64,000 bases of DNA from Nitrospirales bacterium (lineage in GTDB: Bacteria; Nitrospirota; Nitrospiria; Nitrospirales; UBA8639): the NCBI GenBank assembly GCA_021604005.1, contig BQIV01000021.1, positions 16,665-80,664 on the forward strand, read 5' to 3'. Shown piece by piece: positions 54,390-63,257 of the stretch. Position numbers and translations under genes: made by a program. Positions within the stretch are counted from its first letter, which is position 1. Each line of letters starts with the position of its first letter. A model generated the notes under the pieces. That model was given only the letters and a program-made list of their open reading frames with translations. It did not search any database and was not told the DNA's origin.

Positions 54390-56510
54390 TTACCTCATTG
54401 AGACATTCAGACTTGCAACCGGGTGGCATACCTGCGGCAGGAGAATGAACACACTCGTGCCACACCCTTCCTGACTATCAATTCTCATACTGCCTCCATG
54501 GTCTTGAACAATTTGCCTGCATTGATATAACCCAATACCCAAACCCTTTTTCTTCGTTGTTCGAAACGGCTGAAAGAGTATCCTGAGTTGGGAATCGGGA
54601 ATCCCCCGGCCATTATCTTTGACAACAACGCATACATGCTGTCCTTCTTGCTTCGTTTCAACCTCTATTATCCCGTCATCGTTATTGAGTGCTTGCTGTG
54701 CATTCATTACGATATTTAACAGGACATGTCTAAACGCATCAGGAATGAGTGAGACATCGGGAAGGTCAGCACCAGGGATGACGTGGAGATTGCTGGACAC
54801 GCCTTCCAACGATTCCACAACTTCCGAAACAAGTTCATTCACATTCCTGACTTCAAACGAAGCCGCAATTTCTTGCTTCGGGGCTTTGACTTGGATCGAA
54901 ATCTTTCCAATCAACGCCATCATCTGTTGAACCGTCTTCCCAATGGTCCGCATCGCGGAAGCCTGAAATTCCTGGTCATGTCCATACATTTCGGCATTTT
55001 GAGAGACTAACGAAAGCCCTGACGCCAGATTTTTTAAATCGTGTAAATAAAAGGCCGAAAATTTGTGAACCGCTTCCCACTCGGCAGACGCGCGCTGCTC
55101 ATCCATTAACTTCGCTTGCGTGAGCAACATGGCCACATGATGGCCCATCGCTCGAAGGAGATCGAGATCGTCTCGCGCGTATGGACGGCCATGCAACTCT
55201 TCACTGAGGGTGGCAAAACCGATGAGATGCTCAGAAGCCGACTGTAACGGCACACAGACTACGGCTCTCGTATCCTCCATAAAGTGTGTCATCTGATCGT
55301 TGGATTCCGTTGCATGCTCAGACAGTACCGTTGGGACTCCGTGGCGCCCTAATTGCGCAATCACAGGATGCGTGAGAGGAATCGAGGCATTCGAGGGTCC
55401 TGTCGTAACGGACCGTACCTGATGAAATCGATTGTCCGTTTGAAATTTTATCCAAATCGTCACTTTGGGGGCCCCAAAGGTCTGGCTCAAAATATTCAAA
55501 AATTCGTCTAAAATTTCATCAACAGACTGACAAGAACTGAATGATTCTGTTAATTCAAGCCATTTACTCCGATAGTCATATTTAGAGCGATAGAAATGCT
55601 TCGCAACAAACGATTGCAATTCCGCTTGCACTTGCCGAGAGAACATTCCAATGACCAACACGACGCCGGCGACAAAGAACACGAGCATACCCAATGCGGA
55701 ACTCATGGTCCAATCGGTTTGACGCACCACGGCAACTAAGAGCCCTACTCCAACGAGATATACGCCAACAATGAGAAACGTAAATGAGGTATACAAAACA
55801 TGAGGCGACACAAACAGCTTTTGACTCAAGTCTTCTTGTCCCCAACGACTCAACCCATACACAATGAGCCCAACCGATAACAATACGGCCATAGCGGCCA
55901 TCCACATATACTCTTGTTGCCAGACCGCAAATAACAACATTTGACTGGCCTGGACAATTGCAATAGCTGCCATACCGCCAACACCAATAATGACAAACTT
56001 TATTTGATATCGAAGCGGATCGCGTGACACACGAAGAATATGCTCCAATTCAGATAAGCCGAGAATCAGACTCACTAAGATGAACCCCCAAATCACTCGC
56101 CCCCAGGGCCGTTGAAACACAACGAGTTCATGTTCGGGTCCCGTAGCAAGCACCAGGTGTGGGAACCCGGCGACACACAGGCCAAACCCAATCGCCACGG
56201 CAAGCAACATGCGAAACCGACACACATGTGCCTGTTGAAACGGAAGCGAGAGATGTGTGGTAAATGACAAAGCAACCAAATAGACGGTCACTGGCCACAA
56301 AATTTCCCCAAGAAGCGAGAGTTGCCTCCAAAAGACGAACTGACGTTCAAATAGGATGGAAAACCCATTTGTCAACTGAATCCAAACCGTGACCAATGCC
56401 ATCAACAACAAGGCAAGATACACACGTCCCCTATTCTGCCGGAAAAAGAGAAGGGCGGCCAAATATAGCGCCGCCCCACCACTCAGGAAACACGGGATCG
56501 TCCAGGCCAC
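54390..56510 (-). CDS. prsK: PEP-CTERM system histidine kinase PrsK
   Basis: A 706-residue membrane sensor kinase. The start is GTG at 56510 with GGGAGA upstream. The N-terminal 290 residues contain about eight to ten membrane helices, followed by a GAF domain (about 320-470) and the kinase core: phospho-acceptor His in FYLHDLKNLASGLSL and the ATP-binding G boxes KDNGRGIPDSQLRILFQPF and KKGLGIGLYQCRQIVQDHGG. It is the cognate sensor of PrsR. It follows epsI by 11 nt. The signal sensed is unknown. Confidence 0.95.
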   Translation of the reverse strand: MAWTIPCFLSGGAALYLAALLFFRQNRGRVYLALLLMALVTVWIQLTNGFSILFERQFVFWRQLSLLGEILWPVTVYLVALSFTTHLSLPFQQAHVCRFRMLLAVAIGFGLCVAGFPHLVLATGPEHELVVFQRPWGRVIWGFILVSLILGLSELEHILRVSRDPLRYQIKFVIIGVGGMAAIAIVQASQMLLFAVWQQEYMWMAAMAVLLSVGLIVYGLSRWGQEDLSQKLFVSPHVLYTSFTFLIVGVYLVGVGLLVAVVRQTDWTMSSALGMLVFFVAGVVLVIGMFSRQVQAELQSFVAKHFYRSKYDYRSKWLELTESFSSCQSVDEILDEFLNILSQTFGAPKVTIWIKFQTDNRFHQVRSVTTGPSNASIPLTHPVIAQLGRHGVPTVLSEHATESNDQMTHFMEDTRAVVCVPLQSASEHLIGFATLSEELHGRPYARDDLDLLRAMGHHVAMLLTQAKLMDEQRASAEWEAVHKFSAFYLHDLKNLASGLSLVSQNAEMYGHDQEFQASAMRTIGKTVQQMMALIGKISIQVKAPKQEIAASFEVRNVNELVSEVVESLEGVSSNLHVIPGADLPDVSLIPDAFRHVLLNIVMNAQQALNNDDGIIEVETKQEGQHVCVVVKDNGRGIPDSQLRILFQPFRTTKKKGLGIGLYQCRQIVQDHGGSMRIDSQEGCGTSVFILLPQVCHPVASLNVSMR

Positions 56511-56521
56511 GATTCTCCCTC

Positions 56522-57247
56522 TTAGACTGTGTGAATTGACTGGTCAGGCATAAATTTCAAGAGAACAGGCCAAAGATCCTGAATAAAGTTTATGCCATGC
56601 TGGTATGCCGCGTCAGCACTTGTCGTCACAGGTACGGAAACTCGGACCAATGAACCGTCCGTTCGGTTTTTGGTGATGGCATCCCAGATCATATAGCCTT
56701 TCGCCCAATATTCACTTGCAATGACACGGCCACGATCATGATACCAATACAAGATCACCTGTCGCTCCAACCCCTTTTCAATCAGCACACGGTTAATCAC
56801 CTGTCCCTGCCCATCACCCACTGGAACCGTGACATACTCGGACTCCACAAATTGCCAACCGGCTCCAGGCAAACAGTTTTTCGGTGAATGATACGTACTA
56901 CCCGTTCGTTGACTTTCATAATAGCCGACATACAACCACACAGGGCCGTTCTGTGATCCTGCATGAGGAACGGAAGAAACGTTGTGTTGGCTCTCAGTAC
57001 TTATATTAGCCGTTCCGGCTTCTTCAGCCGGCCAATAGACGCGCATCATATAATCCGATAACTTCAAGACTTTCAAAATCTTGTCTTCCAAGCCCAACTC
57101 CTTGCCTTTCCAGTAATTGGCGACAGTCAAGGGAAACGACTCAAAAGCTTTTTTAGGTTGTATCGTATCACCATAGGACAGTGATTCAATCACCCCCCAC
57201 GTACTGGCTAACATCAAGACTGCAACAACAAAGGGCCACGGTTTCAT
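56522..57247 (-). CDS. epsI: Exosortase-associated protein EpsI
   Basis: A 241-residue protein. Residues 1-20 form a signal anchor. The DUF3485/EpsI domain is recognised by VWLYVGYYESQRTGSTYHSP followed by KNCLPGAGW, and by VILYWYHDRGRVIASEYWAK. EpsI accompanies exosortase A as a separate protein or C-terminal fusion and supports polysaccharide or sorting function. It is 26 nt after xrtA and 11 nt before prsK. Confidence 0.93.
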   Translation of the reverse strand: MKPWPFVVAVLMLASTWGVIESLSYGDTIQPKKAFESFPLTVANYWKGKELGLEDKILKVLKLSDYMMRVYWPAEEAGTANISTESQHNVSSVPHAGSQNGPVWLYVGYYESQRTGSTYHSPKNCLPGAGWQFVESEYVTVPVGDGQGQVINRVLIEKGLERQVILYWYHDRGRVIASEYWAKGYMIWDAITKNRTDGSLVRVSVPVTTSADAAYQHGINFIQDLWPVLLKFMPDQSIHTV

Positions 57248-57273
57248 TCCGGTTTCACTCCCATACGGTCTTC

Positions 57274-58155
57274 TTAATCCATCCTCTTGTCACTTCGCCT
57301 GTGTCCCATCCACGACAAGAAGCTGCCACAGATTAAAAGCATAACAAATGCTGCAATAAACACAATCCATCCTTCGAAAGTATGATAAAACCCTTCTGCG
57401 GCTTCGACGCCCCAATAGTGAGCAAGAATCCCAGTTCCACTCACTCGAACGGCATTGGCAATGATCGCAATGGGAATCGAGAGAAAGACAAGCGCCCATC
57501 TTTTCCAAATAACGGTCTGAGAAAAATAGCCATACACTGTTCCTAACGCCAGCAGCGATAACAATGATCGAAGACCGCTGCACGCTTCCGCCACTTCTAG
57601 CGTTGTCCCGGCCAAAGCAATGAGGTTGCCTTCTCGCAGGACGGGGATGCCGAGAGAAAATAGACAGAACGTTGCCGTTTTGGCAGCAAACAGTTGCAGA
57701 GGAAACGCAATCGTGTTGACCACAATCGCAGGCAACGGCACCATAAAGATCAAGAAGGCCAAAGGCAAACTGACGATCCACATTATCTTCCAACCAAATA
57801 CAAGCAAGACCAGTCCACTTAAGACGGCTATGAACGAACACCGTTGTGTATACAGTTCCGCTCCAACCAACCCAATGACTAACATCGTCAAGCCGAACCC
57901 CAGGAGCCCAATTCCCCACCAACTTGGCTGAATGTTCGTTTTTTTGATGTCATCCCAACGTTCCCATACAAAAAATAAGGATAAAAATGGGACTAAAAAT
58001 CCATGGGAATAATCAGGATCATTATACCAATCACCAATCAGTGCGCTGGTAATGTCCCAATACAGCAGGAGTAAGAGTCCGATGATCGGAATCGACCAAA
58101 GGAAAAAATTTCGAGCATCAAAAGACGAATGCGTGGGAAGACTCATAACCGTCAT
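57274..58155 (-). CDS. xrtA: Exosortase A
   Basis: A 293-residue integral membrane transpeptidase-like protein with about eight membrane helices. The catalytic Cys is in EVAEACSGLRSLLSLLALG and the Arg and His in IIANAVRVSGTGILAHYWG. YSHGFLVPFLSLFFVWERW is the other family landmark. It recognises PEP-CTERM tails such as that of the protein at 12222-13118. The start ATG at 58155 has a weak ribosome-binding site; a second in-frame ATG lies 9 nt later. It is the first gene of the locus. Confidence 0.95.
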   Translation of the reverse strand: MTVMSLPTHSSFDARNFFLWSIPIIGLLLLLYWDITSALIGDWYNDPDYSHGFLVPFLSLFFVWERWDDIKKTNIQPSWWGIGLLGFGLTMLVIGLVGAELYTQRCSFIAVLSGLVLLVFGWKIMWIVSLPLAFLIFMVPLPAIVVNTIAFPLQLFAAKTATFCLFSLGIPVLREGNLIALAGTTLEVAEACSGLRSLLSLLALGTVYGYFSQTVIWKRWALVFLSIPIAIIANAVRVSGTGILAHYWGVEAAEGFYHTFEGWIVFIAAFVMLLICGSFLSWMGHRRSDKRMD

Positions 58156-58832
58156 GAATACACACTCATTACGCGTATCACATACACCCTTTTATAGGGA
58201 TGACATTTTCTGGAAGGGATAGACCGGCTATTTGATTCAGCAATACCGCATAACTCACCCGGACATGCGATATGATGGAATAACTCAATTTCTGCCTAAC
58301 TTCTGGTAATTCTTCGGTTTTACCAAGTCGACTCTTAAGCCTTGCGTTAGTGGTGTGTATTGTATTCGCGATAATGATTACAATGGCCACAGCGTCATAC
58401 GACACCTCAGATATCGAAAATCATGTAAAATAGCTACAGCTCTGCGCAATACAATATCTCAACGAGTATAAACTCCTTGAATCGTCTAGCAGACGTTCAT
58501 GGAGACGGGCAGAGACCTTCCTCTCAACAACTTGTAGAGACAGACATGCCTCACACCGTACAGCACAACTAGATTCCAGCAAAGATTGAACGTCCCGTCA
58601 AGATGCCCAGATCGAGTCAGCAGAGGCAGACTTAGTGTCTGATGTCTGCACAACGAACAGAACAAAGCAAAGACGAAGACACAATTGAAAATTGTTGGTC
58701 AAACACAAGCAGAAATGAAAAATCTAGAAGAGTAGCCAAACAGGATGCTGTAACGTAACCATGTCTGAAGAAGAGGGACATCACCCGCGCACGAAGAACG
58801 GACGAGTGTGGATATGCCAAAACAAGCCCTCT
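58156..58832. other. Intergenic region upstream of xrtA
   Basis: A 677-bp spacer with no supported gene; short minus-strand frames (58178-58405, 58632-58820) have no ribosome-binding site or homology. It contains copy 2 of the 47-nt element (58438-58484). The promoter of the xrtA operon should be here, but no sigma-54 (-24/-12) match was found by eye. Confidence 0.5.
58438..58484. repeat. 47-nt duplicated element, copy 2
   Basis: The gap-free partner of 37278-37324, with 38 of 47 positions identical, including the core TACAATATCTCAACGAG. It lies about 285-330 nt upstream of the xrtA start. Confidence 0.6.
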
Positions 58833-60227
58833 TTATGTAAGATCAACGGATTCGCCAGGCGGTACCCGCTCCCCCTGATTATCTGATGGATGCAATCCAT
58901 ATTTCTTTAAGAGCTTATAAAAGTCTGCGCGATACCGTCCGGCAATTTGCGATGCTCTGGAAATATTGCCATCCGTGGCACGAAGAATATCTTTTAAATA
59001 TTCACGCTCAAAATCTTCTTTCGCTTCCGTCAAGGGTTGAAGGGTCCCTGGAGACTGATCCGGGGTCAAGGGCAAGAGATCTGCCGTAATCATGTCTTTC
59101 GGAGACATCACGACGGCACGTTCAATGACATTTTCGAGCTCTCGAACGTTTCCCGGCCATGAGTAGGTGACCATCGTTTGCATCGCGTCCGGCGTAAACC
59201 CGCGAATGGGTTTATGCAGGCGCGCGACGCTTTGCTTGAGAAAGAACTGCGTTAAAGAAGGGATATCTTGACGTCTTTCACGCAAGGGTGGAATCCAGAG
59301 AGGGACGACATGGATTCGATAATAAAGATCTTCCCTGAACCGCCCTTCCTTTACAGCAACTTCCAAATCTGCATTGGTCGCGGCAAGTATCCGCACATCA
59401 ACTTTCGTGGGCACTTGTGCTCCAATCGGAAGGACTTCCCGCTGTTGAATCGCTCGTAAGAGCTTGCCTTGAAGGGATAAGGGCATTTCACCAATTTCAT
59501 CAAGAAACAAAGTACCTTTATCAGCCGTCTGGAACAATCCTCGCTTGGTCTGATGCGCACCGGTAAATGACCCCTTTTGGTGGCCAAATAACTCGCTTTC
59601 AAACAGGGTTTCGGGGATGGCCGCGCAATTCACGGCAATAAATGACTTGTTCGCGCGAGGACTATTGCAGTGAATCACTCGGGCAATAACCTCTTTCCCT
59701 GTTCCCGTTTCACCAGAAATACAGACAGTGGCGTCGGTTCCAGCCACCCGGGCAACCTGTTGCAGTAAGGCTTGCATCTCAGAACTCCGAGCCACAACTT
59801 TATCCATGCCGTACAACTCGTTGACCAACATTTGCAGACGATGAATTTCTTGACTCATACGTTGCTGAGTCAAGGCTTTATCAATGCTCGCAAGGAGCTC
59901 TTTATCATCAAACGGCTTCGTCAAATATCCATGCGCACCTTTTTGCATGGCTTCGACCGCATTGGGGATACAACCGTGTGCCGTGAGAATTAAGACAGGA
60001 AGTCCGGCATGCAGGTGATGAAGATCCTCCATCAATCCCAAACCATCTGAATCCGGCAACCGAAGATCCAGAATCGCAAAGTCAAAGGCTTCTTCCTGCG
60101 CTCGGCTCAATGCATCCCGCCCTGTTCCGCATGGGGTCACGACAAACCCCATTGACTTGAGCCGCATTTGCAACAGTGTCAGCAGACTCGGATCATCATC
60201 AACAACGAGAATACGTTCATCTGACAT
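58833..60227 (-). CDS. glrR: Sigma-54-dependent response regulator, GlrR-like
   Basis: A 464-residue NtrC-type regulator. The receiver has the phospho-acceptor Asp in FAILDLRLPDSDG, the AAA+ domain has Walker A GETGTGKEVIARVIH, the contact GSFTGAHQ and Walker B GTLFLDEIGEM. The C-terminal HTH reads GNISRASQIAGRYRADFYKL, the GlrR (QseF) signature. GlrR activates envelope-related genes in E. coli. It is the last gene of the kinase-lipoprotein-regulator unit, 13 nt after the QseG-like gene. Confidence 0.93.
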   Translation of the reverse strand: MSDERILVVDDDPSLLTLLQMRLKSMGFVVTPCGTGRDALSRAQEEAFDFAILDLRLPDSDGLGLMEDLHHLHAGLPVLILTAHGCIPNAVEAMQKGAHGYLTKPFDDKELLASIDKALTQQRMSQEIHRLQMLVNELYGMDKVVARSSEMQALLQQVARVAGTDATVCISGETGTGKEVIARVIHCNSPRANKSFIAVNCAAIPETLFESELFGHQKGSFTGAHQTKRGLFQTADKGTLFLDEIGEMPLSLQGKLLRAIQQREVLPIGAQVPTKVDVRILAATNADLEVAVKEGRFREDLYYRIHVVPLWIPPLRERRQDIPSLTQFFLKQSVARLHKPIRGFTPDAMQTMVTYSWPGNVRELENVIERAVVMSPKDMITADLLPLTPDQSPGTLQPLTEAKEDFEREYLKDILRATDGNISRASQIAGRYRADFYKLLKKYGLHPSDNQGERVPPGESVDLT

Positions 60228-60240
60228 AATGTGTTCACTC

Positions 60241-61041
60241 CTAATTGGGGGAAGCGGTTTCTAGCTCTGGAGAGGGCGTTAACTCTTCAGATGGCCGGGT
60301 TGGCGGCGTCTTTTCCTTGAGCTCTTGATCAATGCGTCGAAGTGCCTCCAGCTGATGCATAAGTTCTTCAACTTTCTTTTCGCTTGAGTGCAATTCTTTT
60401 TGCAGCGATAAACGGATAGCGGGCTCTTTTTCTAACTCACTGATTTCTGTCGTTAAGGACGCAATAACTTGATTCAATTCCTCCACCTTTTGATCTCGTT
60501 CAATAACCTGTTGTTGCAACGATTCAAGTGATGTCTGTTCAAGTTTCGCCACTAAATCATAGACCATAAATTCTCGATCGACGATCTCGCGAGTCAAGCG
60601 TCGTGCGAGATCAAGGAGCGTGAGCCGTGTTTCTTGCTTCTGTGTACCCAGAACATCAAGAAGCCAAAGCCAGAACCGACTTTCAGCCGCTAAGCGACTT
60701 GAGGGCTTGGCGGCAACCACCTGACGAAAATGCGACGAAGCTAAGGCTTTGTCAGAATACAGTAAGGCCAGCCCCCGAAGGAAGTGAGGCTTTTGACAGG
60801 CCAAAGGGGTTTTACAGGCTTTCAGCTCTCGATTTTGGGATTGGGCAATGGCTTGAAAAAAGGGAATGTCTTCCGAATCAGGATCAAATATTGTCGACAG
60901 TGAGCCATTCGAATATTGAACTTGCGCATATGCAGGGTCACGCCCCCACAGGCCCAATATTACGCTTGCCATTCCTAGAGTTATCGCCATCCCAACCATG
61001 ACAGATGTGGCTGTCGTGGAACGATCTGTCCATCGTATCAT
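60241..61041 (-). CDS. QseG-like secreted coiled-coil protein
   Basis: A 266-residue protein. The ATG at 61041 overlaps the stop of the kinase gene (ATGA), with GGAG 7 nt upstream, so it is preferred over starts further upstream. Residues 1-38 form a signal peptide or anchor. A helical repeat-like region (residues 60-170, HFLRGLALLYSDKALASSHF) is followed by a long coiled coil (about 185-245, QQQVIERDQKVEELNQVIAS) and a Pro/Thr/Glu-rich end. It corresponds in position to E. coli QseG, an outer-membrane lipoprotein that modulates the kinase, but sequence relation is loose and no lipobox is visible. Confidence 0.75.
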   Translation of the reverse strand: MIRWTDRSTTATSVMVGMAITLGMASVILGLWGRDPAYAQVQYSNGSLSTIFDPDSEDIPFFQAIAQSQNRELKACKTPLACQKPHFLRGLALLYSDKALASSHFRQVVAAKPSSRLAAESRFWLWLLDVLGTQKQETRLTLLDLARRLTREIVDREFMVYDLVAKLEQTSLESLQQQVIERDQKVEELNQVIASLTTEISELEKEPAIRLSLQKELHSSEKKVEELMHQLEALRRIDQELKEKTPPTRPSEELTPSPELETASPN

Positions 61042-62522
61042 GTGGAGACTCCACTCGCTTTCCGATTTCCTAGCATAACATGAAGGGTCGTCCCTTTTCC
61101 GACTTCGCTCTCGGCCCAAATATTTCCTCCATGGGCCTCGACAACTCTTTTCGCTAACGCTAATCCAATACCACTTCCGACATACGAACGGCCTTCTTGA
61201 GACCGACCTTGATAAAATCGCTCGAAAATATGCGGTAAATCTTCAGGGGGGACGCCTGGACCGGTATCCGATACGGAAAGATGAAAAGACTTTGCATCTT
61301 CTGAAGCCCGTGACTGAATCGTAATAGACGAGCCTTCCGGGCTGAACTTAATCGCATTGGACAACAAATTTTCGGTTACCTGTTCAATGCGTGCTCCATC
61401 AACTTCCTGCATGCGAACCCGACCATGGGACAATTCGGTCAACAGCTGAATATGTTTACGTTCAGCAAGAAACTTCATTTTCTCAACCGAACGCAACACC
61501 AAACGATTCAAGTCTGTGAGGCGAAATTGATAGGCCAACATATCCGCTTCCATACGCGACAAATCAAGCAAATTGCCGATTAGCTGATTCAACCGTTGAC
61601 TACTCTCCATTAAAATGGTCAAGGTTTCACGTTGATCGCGGTTAACGGGACCGGGAATTCCGTCAACAAGAAGTTGTGTCCCCTCTCGAATAGACGTTAA
61701 CGGTGTGCGAAGTTCATGCGATACATTGGCGAGAAATTCGGACTTCATTTGATCCAATTGCTGTAATTGTTCACTCATCCAGTTAACGGTATTCACAAGC
61801 TCTCTTAATTCATGCGGGACCGTTACCGGAACCGTGCTACCAAATTGCCCTTGCCCGATACGGCGAATCTGCCCTTGAACACGCCGAAGGGGACGGAGAA
61901 TACTATAACTGGCTACACCGGCTAAACCAAGCCCTAACAATAGGGCCATGATCATTAGTTGTCGAGAAATATCCACGGCTTGAACGGACCGCACATGCGT
62001 ATCGCGTAAAATGCCACCGATACTTGACTCCTGTAATGTAATATACGAATTAATCGCCTCCGTCATCGAGTCAACCAACACATCACGGCGACTTTCGTAG
62101 GACGAAATTGAGACATCGGACCGTTCTCGCTGCTCCACCCCTTCGCTGAGAAACAATGTATGAAGGTCTTCATGGAGTTGCTTAACCGTTGCGAGCAGTT
62201 CCAACGTCTTTGGTGAGTCCTCTTGCTCTTGCAAGACTTGCAATGTTTTTCGAAAATTTTCGGCTTCTTCAAGAAATTCTTGTAATAACAACGTATCGCG
62301 AAGAACCAGATATTGCTTATCGCTTTTTAATTGCGCATACAAACTGACTATCAAGCGTTTCGCCGTTTCAACGGCTGGAAAGTGATGAATAACAAGTTCC
62401 GCGCTTAAATCCGTCAACACACGTAATTGATTCAGCACATACAGATTCACTCCCACGACTAAGGCGATAATAGTTAAATACCCTAATGCCGATCGCCAAA
62501 AAATTGAAAGCCGTGAAAACAT
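61038..62522 (-). CDS. glrK: Sensor histidine kinase, GlrK-like
   Basis: A 494-residue membrane kinase. The ATG at 62522 begins MFSRLSIFWRSALGYLTIIA, which contains the first membrane helix; a periplasmic helical sensor of about 155 residues and a second helix (about 185-207) follow. HAMP domain at about 208-260. The H box is ANVSHELRTPLTSIREG, and the ATP-binding motifs are VSDTGPGVPPEDLPHIFERF and GSGIGLALAKRVVEAHGG. It is the cognate kinase of the GlrR-like regulator. The order kinase, accessory, regulator is that of E. coli glrK-qseG-glrR. Confidence 0.92.
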   Translation of the reverse strand: MFSRLSIFWRSALGYLTIIALVVGVNLYVLNQLRVLTDLSAELVIHHFPAVETAKRLIVSLYAQLKSDKQYLVLRDTLLLQEFLEEAENFRKTLQVLQEQEDSPKTLELLATVKQLHEDLHTLFLSEGVEQRERSDVSISSYESRRDVLVDSMTEAINSYITLQESSIGGILRDTHVRSVQAVDISRQLMIMALLLGLGLAGVASYSILRPLRRVQGQIRRIGQGQFGSTVPVTVPHELRELVNTVNWMSEQLQQLDQMKSEFLANVSHELRTPLTSIREGTQLLVDGIPGPVNRDQRETLTILMESSQRLNQLIGNLLDLSRMEADMLAYQFRLTDLNRLVLRSVEKMKFLAERKHIQLLTELSHGRVRMQEVDGARIEQVTENLLSNAIKFSPEGSSITIQSRASEDAKSFHLSVSDTGPGVPPEDLPHIFERFYQGRSQEGRSYVGSGIGLALAKRVVEAHGGNIWAESEVGKGTTLHVMLGNRKASGVST

Positions 62523-63257
62523 CAGACAGTCTGCATCCAACAGTGCCTATCGTGAATAATGTCGTACACACTGTACCTATGCGATTGTTTAGACCGACAA
62601 CACATTTTTCATCACCTGGGCTTCAACGCTCACGATGTCAACCTGTCAATTTTACGACTCATATAACGTCACAACAGTAACATGAATCTACGATTACGAT
62701 CCTCGAATCAATGCGTCCTCTTAGAATGCCTTCCTGACTATAGGCATGCGTGAATCCACTAGAAAACATACTACCCTTTGACGAGTCAAATCGCATCAAC
62801 ACACTGCATCGCCGAGCAAAACATCAATAAATATGGGAACCATCATGACCACGGATTTTACAATTCATTCATCTAGCAAATTCAGAAATTACGTACAACA
62901 CATGAACAGCACTACCTTCAGAAACTTCATTTGTCGTATTTCCAATACTTTCTTCATCGCATAGACATTTTCTTATAACCTCCGAATTTCAAGAAGTAAA
63001 TTCCATACAACAAGCAGTCGGCATACGAATTGCTTGCGGGTAATGCCTGGGTCCGGAAAGACCTCTTCACGTAGATCATAAAAGCCACCACAAGACCGCA
63101 AGCAGAGTGGGATTATCGACTACGGTGTATTTGGTCAAATCAATGTAGCAACAGCCGTATTCTTTCACGTTTTGAACGACGGTGAGGTTCACGACGTCTA
63201 GATGATCACGTTCGTTTTTTACCACACCTGCAAACCGAAACCTAATGGATGAACACA
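62523..63257. other. Intergenic region between glrK and the FN3 gene
   Basis: A 735-bp AT-rich spacer between divergent genes. A minus-strand frame at 63076-63258 (60 codons, TTG start) has some protein-like character, including VQNVKEYGCCYIDLTKYTV, but no family or ribosome-binding site. Nothing else was seen. Confidence 0.4.
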
